Positions 28,243 through 35,027 of a DNA stretch of 64,000 bases are shown piece after piece. Numbering within the stretch: position 1 is the stretch's first letter; every line of letters starts with the position of its first letter. The stretch is from the NCBI RefSeq assembly GCF_001247745.1, contig NZ_LAIR01000002.1, positions 620,001 to 684,000 of the forward strand, in the 5' to 3' direction. The translations under genes were made by a program, and so were the position numbers. A model generated the notes under the pieces. It was not told where the DNA came from and ran no database searches. It saw only the letters and a program-made list of their open reading frames with translations. This stretch comes from Luteipulveratus halotolerans. GTDB lineage: Bacteria; Actinomycetota; Actinomycetes; Actinomycetales; Dermatophilaceae.

Positions 28243-28257
28243 GTCAGTACCTAGCGT
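28226..28257 (+). promoter_or_regulatory. MerR-type promoter with 20-bp spacer and palindrome
   Basis: TTGACC (28226-28231) and TAGCGT (28252-28257) are 20 bp apart; between them lies the palindrome TGACA-TCCA-TGTCA (28233-28246). Over-long spacing with a central dyad is the hallmark of MerR-activated promoters. The expected start site falls at or next to the ATG at 28265, so the hydrolase mRNA should be leaderless. Confidence 0.7.
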
Positions 28258-28264
28258 CGCCGCC

Positions 28265-29059
28265 ATGCTTCCTCATTCCACGACACCGCACGCCCACGTC
28301 CACGGCGCAGGTCCGGCGCTGCTGCTCGCCCACGGTGCGGGCGGGTCCTTCGACGACAACTTCGGCGGGCTCGTCGGCGAGCTGAGGCATCGGCGGACGC
28401 TCCTCGGGCGCGACTACCCCGGCAGCGGGTCGCGACCGGTCGCCGGTGCACCGCTTCAGCTGGACGACCTCGCCGACGAGCTCGTGGACACGGCGGTCTC
28501 GCACGGGCTCTCACACTTCCCGGTGCTGGGGCTGTCGCTCGGCTCGGCCGTGGCCATCACCGCCGCGCTACGCCATCCGGATCGGGTGAGCGCGCTGGTG
28601 CTGACCGTCGGCTTTCCCCGCGGCGACAGCCAGCTGACGACGTTCGCGGAGCAGTACGCCGTGCTCGCCGCCGACGGCCGCGTCGACGCGCTGGCCCGGA
28701 TGCTGGTGCTCGCCGAGAGCCCGGCTGTGCTTGCGGACAGGGACGAGCAGACCAGGTCCGAGGTGCTGGACGCGATGGCGGCAGGGCTGCAGCAGACAGC
28801 TGCGCTGCGCGCGCCGCAGATGGAGCTCGCACCGCGCGTCGATCTCACCGACCGTCTGCCCGGCATCAGCGTGCCGACCCTCGTGATCGCGGCCGGTCAG
28901 GACCGGATCGTGCTGCCGGGATCGACACGTGACCTGGCGCGCGGCATCCCGGAGGCCGAGCTCGTGGAGCTGCCCGGGGCTGGACACATCTTCACCGCTC
29001 CCGAGGTCGTCGAGTGGGCAGCCCTGGTCGCGGCGTTCCTGGACCGCCACGGTGTGTGA
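28265..29059 (+). CDS. Alpha/beta hydrolase, putative MerR target
   Basis: A 264-residue alpha/beta hydrolase. The oxyanion region LLAHGAGGSFDDNF is at 19-33; the nucleophile elbow is GLSLGSA (Ser near 93), with a late Asp in AAGQDRIV and His in GAGHIF completing the triad. No signal peptide. It lies immediately downstream of a MerR-type promoter and divergent from the MerR gene, so it may process or detoxify the signal that MerR senses (inference). Convergent with xseB, 9 bp apart. Confidence 0.85.
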   Translation: MLPHSTTPHAHVHGAGPALLLAHGAGGSFDDNFGGLVGELRHRRTLLGRDYPGSGSRPVAGAPLQLDDLADELVDTAVSHGLSHFPVLGLSLGSAVAITAALRHPDRVSALVLTVGFPRGDSQLTTFAEQYAVLAADGRVDALARMLVLAESPAVLADRDEQTRSEVLDAMAAGLQQTAALRAPQMELAPRVDLTDRLPGISVPTLVIAAGQDRIVLPGSTRDLARGIPEAELVELPGAGHIFTAPEVVEWAALVAAFLDRHGV

Positions 29060-29068
29060 GGCGAGGGG

Positions 29069-29326
29069 TCAGTCCTCGTCGGAGGCGTTGTCGTCCTGGG
29101 CGGTGAGGCGCTCCTCGGCCTGGTCGAGCCACGCCTGGCAGTGCTGAGCCAGCAGCTCGCCGCGCTCCCAGAGCTTCATCGACTCCTCGAGCGGGGCCTG
29201 CCCGCCCTCGAGCTTGGCGACGATGGTCGTGAGCTCGTCACGCGCCTGTTCGTAACCGAGCTCGGCGATATCGGGGTGCGCGGACAGGTCGATGCGCTCG
29301 GACAGGCTCTGCTCGGTGCCAGACAT
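29069..29326 (-). CDS. xseB: Exodeoxyribonuclease VII small subunit
   Basis: An 85-residue all-helical subunit that binds XseA to form the ssDNA exonuclease ExoVII. It shows GYEQARDELTTIVAKLEGGQAPLEESMKLWERG, the canonical family core, and ends with an acidic tail. It follows xseA by 10 bp. A TAGGGT box lies 7 nt upstream of ATG 29326, so an internal leaderless start is possible. Confidence 0.94.
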   Translation of the reverse strand: MSGTEQSLSERIDLSAHPDIAELGYEQARDELTTIVAKLEGGQAPLEESMKLWERGELLAQHCQAWLDQAEERLTAQDDNASDED

Positions 29327-29336
29327 GACGACAACC

Positions 29337-30563
29337 CTACGTGGCCGGCCTGACACGGAAGTCTCCCCGCGCGACCGAGACCCTGAGGATCTCCTGGGAG
29401 TCCTCGACCTGGGCCGGGTCCGTCACGACCGTGTCGTCCTCGAGCCGGACCACGGCGTACCCGCGCTCGAGGGTCTGCAGCGGTGACAGCGCTCGTACCT
29501 GGGCCCGCAGGTGGCCGATCTGGTCGCTCGCTCGCTCGACGCGCGAGCGCAGCCTGTACGTCGTCCGCTCGCGCAGCGCGTCGATCTCGGCCCGCCGGGT
29601 GCGTACGAGGGTGTGCGGGTCGGCGAGGACCGGCCGGCTGCGCAGGGAGTCGAGGTGCCTGCGCTCCGCCGCGAACCGGTGGTGCACCGCGCGACGAGCG
29701 CGCTCGCGCGTGGCGGCCAGCCCGGCGAGCTGCTCCTGGAGTGACGGGACGATGTGCTTGGCCGCGTCGGTGGGCGTCGAGGCGCGGACGTCGGCGACGA
29801 AGTCGAGCAGGGGAGTGTCGACGTCGTGACCGATGGCCGAGACCACCGGCGTACGGGTCTCGGCGACGGCCCGGACGAGGGCCTCGTTGCTGAACGGCAG
29901 AAGGTCCTCGAACGCGCCACCGCCGCGGGCGATCACGATGACGTCGACCTCGGGCAGGGCGTCGAGCTCACCCAGCGCCTCGGTGACGCCGGGCACCGTG
30001 TCAGGGCCCTGCACCGCGACGTTGCGGATCTCGAATCTCGTGGCGGGCCAACGGCGTCGGGAGTTCTCGACGACGTCCTTCTCGGCGGCGCCGGCACGGC
30101 CGGTGATGAGCCCGACGGTGCGCGGCAGGAACGGCAGCGGTCGTTTGCGCGAGCTGTCGAACAGGCCCTCGCTCCGCAGCAGCTGCTTGAGGTGCTCCAG
30201 CCGCGCGAGCAGCTCACCGACGCCGACGGGCCGGATCTGGCGCGCGTCGAGGTGCAGTGAGCCGCGCTTGGTCCAGAACGTCGGCTTGGCGTGCACGACC
30301 ACCCGGGCGCCCTCGCGGACGGCCACACCCATCGCGTCGAGCGTGTTGACCGGCACCGTCACCGACAGCGACATGTCGACCTCGGTGTCGCGCAGCGTGA
30401 GGTAGCAGGTGCCCGGACGCCGGTTGAGCTGGACGACCTGGCCCTCGACCCACAGTGGCGACATCTTGTCGACGTACTCGGAGATCTTCAGGCTCAGCCT
30501 GCGCACCGGCCAGGGCTGCTCGGCCGAGGTGTCGGCCGCGCGCTCCGGCAGGGGTGTGGTCAC
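29337..30563 (-). CDS. xseA: Exodeoxyribonuclease VII large subunit
   Basis: A 408-residue catalytic subunit. N-terminal OB-fold (LSLKISEYVDKMSPLWVEGQV...TCYLTLRD), then the catalytic domain with GLITGRAGAAEKDV, VIARGGGAFEDLLPF and SAIGHDVDTPLLDFVADVRASTP. The long helical C-terminus binds XseB. The GTG at 30563 gives the normal length; in-frame codons further upstream add a basic, non-homologous extension. Adjacent to xseB and near ispH, as in many actinobacteria. Confidence 0.94.
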   Translation of the reverse strand: MTTPLPERAADTSAEQPWPVRRLSLKISEYVDKMSPLWVEGQVVQLNRRPGTCYLTLRDTEVDMSLSVTVPVNTLDAMGVAVREGARVVVHAKPTFWTKRGSLHLDARQIRPVGVGELLARLEHLKQLLRSEGLFDSSRKRPLPFLPRTVGLITGRAGAAEKDVVENSRRRWPATRFEIRNVAVQGPDTVPGVTEALGELDALPEVDVIVIARGGGAFEDLLPFSNEALVRAVAETRTPVVSAIGHDVDTPLLDFVADVRASTPTDAAKHIVPSLQEQLAGLAATRERARRAVHHRFAAERRHLDSLRSRPVLADPHTLVRTRRAEIDALRERTTYRLRSRVERASDQIGHLRAQVRALSPLQTLERGYAVVRLEDDTVVTDPAQVEDSQEILRVSVARGDFRVRPAT

Positions 30564-30674
30564 AGGCGGCACGCTAACGCCTGCCTCCGACGGGCGTGCT
30601 GCGGGCCGCAGCCGACCGAAGTCTTGGCCAACTCTTGGTGATTCGCGGGTGGCGCGCCGTCGTGCTCGGGGAGA

Positions 30675-30710
30675 AGGTGATCGCACCTGAGAGCGTGCGC
30701 AACAGCGCAC
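30675..30710 (+). promoter_or_regulatory. Two small hairpins in the leader of the mini-protein gene
   Basis: AGGTG-ATCG-CACCT (30675-30688) and GTGCGC-AACA-GCGCAC (30695-30710) are both perfect and lie just upstream of the GAGGAG ribosome-binding site (30719-30724) of the 26-codon gene. A structured 5' UTR is plausible; no known riboswitch class is recognised. Confidence 0.4.
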
Positions 30711-30730
30711 CCGAAGATGAGGAGTCAGCC

Positions 30731-30811
30731 ATGGCCAAGGTCGTCAAGCAGGTTCTCGCCCGCGCCACCCGCCGTACGCAGCTCGGTGGCCGCTACACCT
30801 ACTGGAACTGA
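30731..30811 (+). CDS. 26-residue basic mini-protein, unknown function
   Basis: The predicted product is MAKVVKQVLARA-TRRTQLGGRYTYWN, 26 residues with seven basic and no acidic residues, an amphipathic N-terminal helix and an aromatic C-terminus. GAGGAG six bases before the ATG is one of the best ribosome-binding sites in the window, and the gene stands alone between divergent xseA and the P450. I do not recognise the family. It could be a ribosome-associated mini-protein, a membrane-active peptide or a small regulator. It has no leader-core cleavage motif that would argue for a RiPP precursor. Confidence 0.6.
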   Translation: MAKVVKQVLARATRRTQLGGRYTYWN

Positions 30812-30829
30812 CACAGCATCATCACCGCA

Positions 30830-30868
30830 GCCGGGCCCGTGGACGACACTCGTCGCCGCGGGCCCGGC
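30830..30868 (+). terminator. Hairpin after the mini-protein gene
   Basis: GCCGGGCCCG (30830-30839) pairs perfectly with CGGGCCCGGC (30859-30868), with a 19-nt loop. It lies 18 bp after the mini-protein stop and before the P450 ribosome-binding site, so it could terminate the short transcript or structure the P450 leader. No U-tract follows. Confidence 0.5.
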
Positions 30869-30889
30869 CGCATCCGCGGGAGGGGTGCG

Positions 30890-32167
30890 ATGAGGTACGA
30901 CCGACCGCCGGGGCCGCGTACGTCGCGCCTGCTCGGCAACACCCTGGAGTACGACCGTGACCGGGTCGGCTTCCTGCGCCGGGCCCACGCGGAGTTCGGT
31001 GACGTCTTCTCCTACGACCGACGCACGGTCGTCGTCGCGGACCCCGAGCTGATCCACGGCGTTCTCACCCGCACCAACACCGACTTCGACGGCGACGGCA
31101 GCCCGTTCAGCAACGAGCGCGACCTCGACGGCGCCGACACCAGCGCCGACGAGTGGATGGCCGCCCGTCGAGTGGGCTGGCATCGGCTGTCGCGGTCGGC
31201 CGTCGGAGCCCACGTCGACCGTCTGGCGGGGATGTTCGACGCGACGTTCACCGGCTCGGGGAGCATCGACGTGCTGCCCACCATGGAGCGCCTGCTCGGT
31301 GCCGCGACGGCCGACTTCTGCCTCGGCCGCAGCGCCGCCGGCGTACCCGAGCTCGTCGCGGCGAGCACCGCCGCGCTCGTGCCTGTCGGCGGCACGTCGT
31401 ACCGGCTGCCGTCGTGGTTGCCGACCCGGTCGACGCGCACGTTCGTCGAGCTGCGCGCGCAGCTGTGGGACGGCCTCGGGACGGCGGTGCGCACCCGCGG
31501 GACGGAGCTGGAACGCGAGCCGGGACAGCACGAGCCTCGTGACCTGCTCGACCAGCTCCTGCTCGCCGACCCGCGGGTGAGCGACGGCGACGCCCAACGC
31601 TTTCTGCGGGGCGTCCTCATGGCCGGGTACGGCGTCCCGGCCGCCGCGATGAGCTGGGTCGTCGACACCCTGCTCGACCAGCCCGAGCACGCCGGGGTCG
31701 TCCGGGCCGAGGTCGACGCGCACGACCTGCGCCGCCCCGACGTGGCCGCGCTCGTGCAGACGGCGGCGTTCGTCCGCGAGGTGCTGCGACTGCGGCCCCC
31801 GACCTGGCTGATCGGACGGCACGCGCGGCACGACACCACGCTCGGGTCCTGGCGACTGACCCGGGGTGCCGAGGTGGTGTTCAGCCCCTACCTGCTGCAC
31901 CGCGACGGCCGGTTCTGGGACCAGCCCGAGGACTTCCGTCCGCGTCGTTGGCTGCCGGGCGCGCCCGCACCCGTACGTCACGCGTACGTGCCGTTCGGGG
32001 CCGGTCCGCGCGTCTGCGTCGGCGCTCAGCTCGGGATGCTCCAGCTCACGCTGATCACGGCGTGGCTGGTGGCGCGCTTCGACCTGCAGCGCGAGCAGAC
32101 CGCGACGGAGTCGTTCGGCGGGCTGCTCGTACCCGCCGGACTGCGCGTGCGGCTGACCGCGCGCTGA
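30890..32167 (+). CDS. Cytochrome P450 with non-canonical I-helix
   Basis: A 425-residue P450. The heme-binding loop FGAGPRVCVG places the axial thiolate at Cys376; the K-helix ExxR is EVLR at 297-300. The I-helix segment that normally reads AGxET or AGxDT is AGYGVP at 245-250, so both the acid and the alcohol used for proton delivery are missing. ATG 30890 has GGGAGGGG upstream; GTG 30839 is a weaker alternative. No ferredoxin or reductase gene is adjacent. It is probably an accessory insertion between xseAB and ispH. The substrate is unknown; a peroxide-driven or non-hydroxylating reaction is possible. Confidence 0.9.
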   Translation: MRYDRPPGPRTSRLLGNTLEYDRDRVGFLRRAHAEFGDVFSYDRRTVVVADPELIHGVLTRTNTDFDGDGSPFSNERDLDGADTSADEWMAARRVGWHRLSRSAVGAHVDRLAGMFDATFTGSGSIDVLPTMERLLGAATADFCLGRSAAGVPELVAASTAALVPVGGTSYRLPSWLPTRSTRTFVELRAQLWDGLGTAVRTRGTELEREPGQHEPRDLLDQLLLADPRVSDGDAQRFLRGVLMAGYGVPAAAMSWVVDTLLDQPEHAGVVRAEVDAHDLRRPDVAALVQTAAFVREVLRLRPPTWLIGRHARHDTTLGSWRLTRGAEVVFSPYLLHRDGRFWDQPEDFRPRRWLPGAPAPVRHAYVPFGAGPRVCVGAQLGMLQLTLITAWLVARFDLQREQTATESFGGLLVPAGLRVRLTAR

Positions 32168-32211
32168 ACCGGCTTCGTCGTGGACGCCACCGCGCACCTA
32201 CGATGGTCGGC

Positions 32212-33240
32212 ATGACTGCTCCCACCTCCGCCCAGGCGCAGACCGACACCAAGCGCGTGCTGCTGGCCGCACCTCGCGGCTACTGCGCGGGCGTCGACCG
32301 GGCCGTGGTGACGGTGGAGAAGGCGCTCGACCTCTACGGCCCGCCCGTCTACGTGCGCAAGCAGATCGTCCACAACAAGCACGTCGTGACCACGCTGGAG
32401 AAGCGCGGCGCGATCTTCGTCGACGAGACCGACGAGGTGCCCGAGGGCGCCACGGTGATCTTCTCCGCGCACGGCGTCGCGCCCGTCGTCCACGACGAGG
32501 CCAAGCAGCTGAGCCTGAAGACCATCGACGCCACCTGCCCGCTGGTCACCAAGGTGCACCGCGAGGCCGTGCGGTTCGCCGACGACGACTACGACATCCT
32601 GCTCATCGGCCACGAGGGGCACGAGGAGGTCGTCGGCACCTCCGGTGAGGCGCCCGAGCACATCACGCTCGTGCAGAGCCCCGAGCACGTCGACGAGGTC
32701 GAGGTGCGCGACCCCGACAAGGTCGTCTGGCTCTCGCAGACCACGCTGTCGGTCGACGAGACGATGGAGACCGTACGCCGGCTGCGCGAGAAGTTCCCCC
32801 AGCTGCAGGACCCGCCCTCGGACGACATCTGCTACGCCACCCAGAACCGCCAGCTCGCGGTCAAGCAGATGGCCCCCGAGACCGACCTGATGATCGTGGT
32901 CGGCTCGACCAACTCCTCCAACTCGGTGCGCCTGGTCGAGGTCGCGCTCGAGCACGGCGCCAAGGACGGTCACCTGGTCGACTACGCCGACGAGATCGAC
33001 GAGGCCTGGCTCGAGGGCGTCACCACCGTCGGCGTCACCTCAGGCGCCTCGGTGCCGGAGGTCCTGGTGCGCGACGTGCTCGACTTCCTCGCTCAGCGCG
33101 GCTACGAGGACGTCTCGGCCGTCACGGCGGCCGAGGAGAGCCTGCTGTTCGCGCTGCCCAACGAGCTGCGACGCGACCTCAAGGCGCGCGACGGCAGCGA
33201 CGCCGGCAAGGTCCGCCACGACGCCGGGTCGTTGCACTGA
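32212..33240 (+). CDS. ispH: 4-hydroxy-3-methylbut-2-enyl diphosphate reductase
   Basis: A 342-residue iron-sulfur enzyme, the last step of the MEP isoprenoid pathway (HMBPP to IPP/DMAPP). Cluster cysteines are visible in PRGYCAGV (Cys25), DATCPLVTKVH and DDICYATQNRQ; the catalytic HxH/E region and TSGASVPEVLV are intact. TACGAT (32199-32204) ends 7 nt before ATG 32212, suggesting a leaderless mRNA; an in-frame ATG at 32203 overlaps that box. The Nudix gene begins within its stop codon. Confidence 0.96.
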   Translation: MTAPTSAQAQTDTKRVLLAAPRGYCAGVDRAVVTVEKALDLYGPPVYVRKQIVHNKHVVTTLEKRGAIFVDETDEVPEGATVIFSAHGVAPVVHDEAKQLSLKTIDATCPLVTKVHREAVRFADDDYDILLIGHEGHEEVVGTSGEAPEHITLVQSPEHVDEVEVRDPDKVVWLSQTTLSVDETMETVRRLREKFPQLQDPPSDDICYATQNRQLAVKQMAPETDLMIVVGSTNSSNSVRLVEVALEHGAKDGHLVDYADEIDEAWLEGVTTVGVTSGASVPEVLVRDVLDFLAQRGYEDVSAVTAAEESLLFALPNELRRDLKARDGSDAGKVRHDAGSLH

Positions 33241-33701
33241 GCGACTCCGTCCGTCGGCGTACGGCGCGGGTCGTCGCCGTCAACGAGCGCGACGAGGTCC
33301 TGCTGCTCCGAGGGTGTGACCCGGCGCGGCCGGCGAGGCACTACTGGTTCACCGTCGGCGGCGGCGTCGAGCCCGGTGAGTCGTTGCGCGCGGCTGCGGT
33401 GCGGGAGCTCCGGGAGGAGACCGGCGTCGAGATCGCGCCGTCGGTCCTGAGCGAGCAGTTCCACACCGGCCAGCACGAGTCCTCCTTCGACGGCGTCCAC
33501 TACGTCAACGACGCGGCGTTCTTCACCGTGCGGTTGCCCGCGGCGGTCCACCTGTCGTTGGACGGCCTCGAGGACGGAGAGGTCGGCAACGTGTTCGAGG
33601 CGAGATGGGTGAGCCTCGCGGAGCTGGAGCACCTTCCACTCTCGAACGACCAGCTGGTCGACATCTGCGCCATGGCGGTCGAACGGGTGACGGCAGACTG
33701 A
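33237..33701 (+). CDS. Nudix hydrolase with apparent CTG start coupled to ispH
   Basis: A 154-residue Nudix hydrolase. The Nudix box G42x5E48x7REVxEExGV-type motif (GGVEPGE at 42-48, RELREETGV at 56-64) is complete. The sequence is homologous-looking from SVRRRTARVVAVNERDEVLLLRG onward, so translation must begin near 33240. Yet no ATG, GTG or TTG exists in this frame between ispH codons and TTG 33384, which would cut through the Nudix box. CTG 33237 overlaps the ispH TGA as CTGA, mimicking an ATGA coupling. Family members hydrolyse nucleoside diphosphate derivatives. Confidence 0.8.
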   Translation: MSDSVRRRTARVVAVNERDEVLLLRGCDPARPARHYWFTVGGGVEPGESLRAAAVRELREETGVEIAPSVLSEQFHTGQHESSFDGVHYVNDAAFFTVRLPAAVHLSLDGLEDGEVGNVFEARWVSLAELEHLPLSNDQLVDICAMAVERVTAD

Positions 33702-33707
33702 AATCGC

Positions 33708-33738
33708 TTGCCTTGTCGTCGACGTCAAGGCCTAACGT
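33708..33738 (+). promoter_or_regulatory. MerR-type autoregulatory promoter with 19-bp spacer
   Basis: TTGCCT (33708-33713) and TAACGT (33733-33738) are 19 bp apart. The spacer region holds a 22-bp dyad (33710-33731) whose arms are GCCTTG and CAAGGC. The downstream layout (dyad, then CCTAACGTC) parallels the site at 28226-28257 (dyad, then CCTAGCGTC). It drives the MerR-thioredoxin pair. Confidence 0.75.
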
Positions 33739-33758
33739 CCGGCACGGAGGTGCTCGAC

Positions 33759-34169
33759 ATGCGGATCGGTGAGCTCGGACAGCGGGTGGGCGTGACCACG
33801 CGCACCCTGCGGCACTACGAGGCGCTCGGACTCATCCGGGCGACGCGTGACGGCAACGGCCACCGCACGTACGACGAGTCCGACGTGCGCGCTGTGCAGG
33901 AGATCCGGTCACTGGTCGACCTGGGCTTCGCGCTCGCCGAGACCAAGCCGTTCGTCGACTGCCTGCGCTCGGGCCACGACCTGGCCGGCGTGTGCGCCGA
34001 CTCGATCGCGGTCTACCGGCGCAAGCTGGCCGAGGTCGACGACTACTTGGAGCGGATGCAGTCCGTACGCCGCGAGCTGCAGGACCAGCTCGACGTCGCG
34101 CTGCTCACCCGTGCGGCCGGTCCGCCGCAGTGCGAGCTCACCTCCCACCCGGCCGCACCGGCCGGGTGA
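33759..34169 (+). CDS. MerR-family regulator with Cys-X10-Cys, next to thioredoxin
   Basis: A 136-residue MerR protein: HTH MRIGELGQRVGVTTRTLRHYEALGLI, wing HRTYDESD and a coiled-coil helix. Cys68 and Cys79 lie in DCLRSGHDLAGVC, with a further Cys near the C-terminus (PPQC). GGAGG is 8 nt before ATG 33759. The upstream MerR-type promoter indicates autoregulation. The next gene, 22 bp downstream, is a thioredoxin, so sensing of oxidised thiols or electrophiles with thioredoxin as output is likely (inference). Confidence 0.92.
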   Translation: MRIGELGQRVGVTTRTLRHYEALGLIRATRDGNGHRTYDESDVRAVQEIRSLVDLGFALAETKPFVDCLRSGHDLAGVCADSIAVYRRKLAEVDDYLERMQSVRRELQDQLDVALLTRAAGPPQCELTSHPAAPAG

Positions 34170-34191
34170 CGCACCTGATGAGGGAGAGCCC

Positions 34192-34548
34192 ATGTCCGTC
34201 TCGACTGCTGCACCGGCCCTGACGCCGGTCACCGACGCCGACTTCGCCGAGGTCGTCCTCGCCGCCGACCAGCCCGTGCTGGTGGAGTTCTGGGCCGACT
34301 GGTGCGGCCCGTGCCGCCAGATGAGCCCGGTGATCGAGCAGGTCGCCCACGAGCGCTCAGAGACGCTGCGCGTCGTCGCGCTCGACGGCGACCGCAACCC
34401 CGAGACCATGCGGGCGACCGGCGTCCTCGGCATGCCGACCCTGCAGCTGTACGTCGCCGGCGAGCGTGTCGCCGAGATGGTCGGCGCGCGCTCGCGACCG
34501 GTGGTGCTGCGCTGGCTGGACGAGCACCTGACTGCGGTCGTGCGCTGA
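34192..34548 (+). CDS. Thioredoxin
   Basis: A 118-residue thioredoxin with active site WCGPC (residues 37-41), the cis-Pro in GMPTLQLY and the FWADW strand. It reduces protein disulfides in the cytosol; no signal peptide. AGGGAGAG precedes ATG 34192. It is cotranscribed with the MerR regulator just upstream and probably inducible through the 33708-33738 promoter. No thioredoxin reductase lies nearby. Confidence 0.95.
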   Translation: MSVSTAAPALTPVTDADFAEVVLAADQPVLVEFWADWCGPCRQMSPVIEQVAHERSETLRVVALDGDRNPETMRATGVLGMPTLQLYVAGERVAEMVGARSRPVVLRWLDEHLTAVVR

Positions 34549-34564
34549 TCGGCGCGCGTCGCTC

Positions 34565-34954
34565 TCAGGCGATGGTCGTGCGCCAGGGACCGCAGGAGAA
34601 CACCGGTCCGTTGCCGTCCTGGAGGCACGCTCGCCAGTCGATCTCGGTGCCCTCGGGGAAGCTGAGGTTGAACTCCTTGGAGCTGCCGTAGCCTCCGCCG
34701 TTGTGGTACGTGCCCCGCACCACCGTGCTGCCGAAGTAACGCCACTGCGCAGCGGCGCCGTGACCGTCTGCCTTGTAGTCGTCGATGTAGAGGTGCTCGC
34801 CGTAGGACCAGAACTCTCCCAGCGTCTCGGCGTACCGGGTCTGGAACCGCCACTGGTTGTGCTCGTCCGCCTGTGCCGGCGTCAGGGCCGCGGTGGCGAC
34901 CAGTGCGAGCGCGGCGGCGGCGCCGGAGGTGCTCCTACGCAGGACGTGACGCAT
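34565..34954 (-). CDS. Small secreted protein, unknown function
   Basis: A 129-residue protein with a Sec signal peptide (MRHVLRRSTSG, hydrophobic core, AQA cleavage before Asp30). The mature ~100 residues are rich in Tyr, Trp and Gly with two cysteines (ACLQD and SCGPW), suggesting one disulfide. It begins WRFQTRYAETLGEFW. ATG 34954 has GAAGGAG upstream. I do not recognise a family; the small, Cys-paired beta-rich composition resembles secreted inhibitors or wall-binding modules, but that is speculation. Confidence 0.7.
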   Translation of the reverse strand: MRHVLRRSTSGAAAALALVATAALTPAQADEHNQWRFQTRYAETLGEFWSYGEHLYIDDYKADGHGAAAQWRYFGSTVVRGTYHNGGGYGSSKEFNLSFPEGTEIDWRACLQDGNGPVFSCGPWRTTIA

Positions 34955-35027
34955 ACGTGCTCCTTCGTTGCAGTGATGGAGCATTCACGCTATTCACGTG
35001 GTGCGGCGCATCGCACGACTATTGAGG

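Noticed and set aside
33384..33701. Nudix gene starting at TTG 33384
   Set aside because: This start would delete the first part of the Nudix box and the preceding strands, which are clearly encoded upstream in the same frame.
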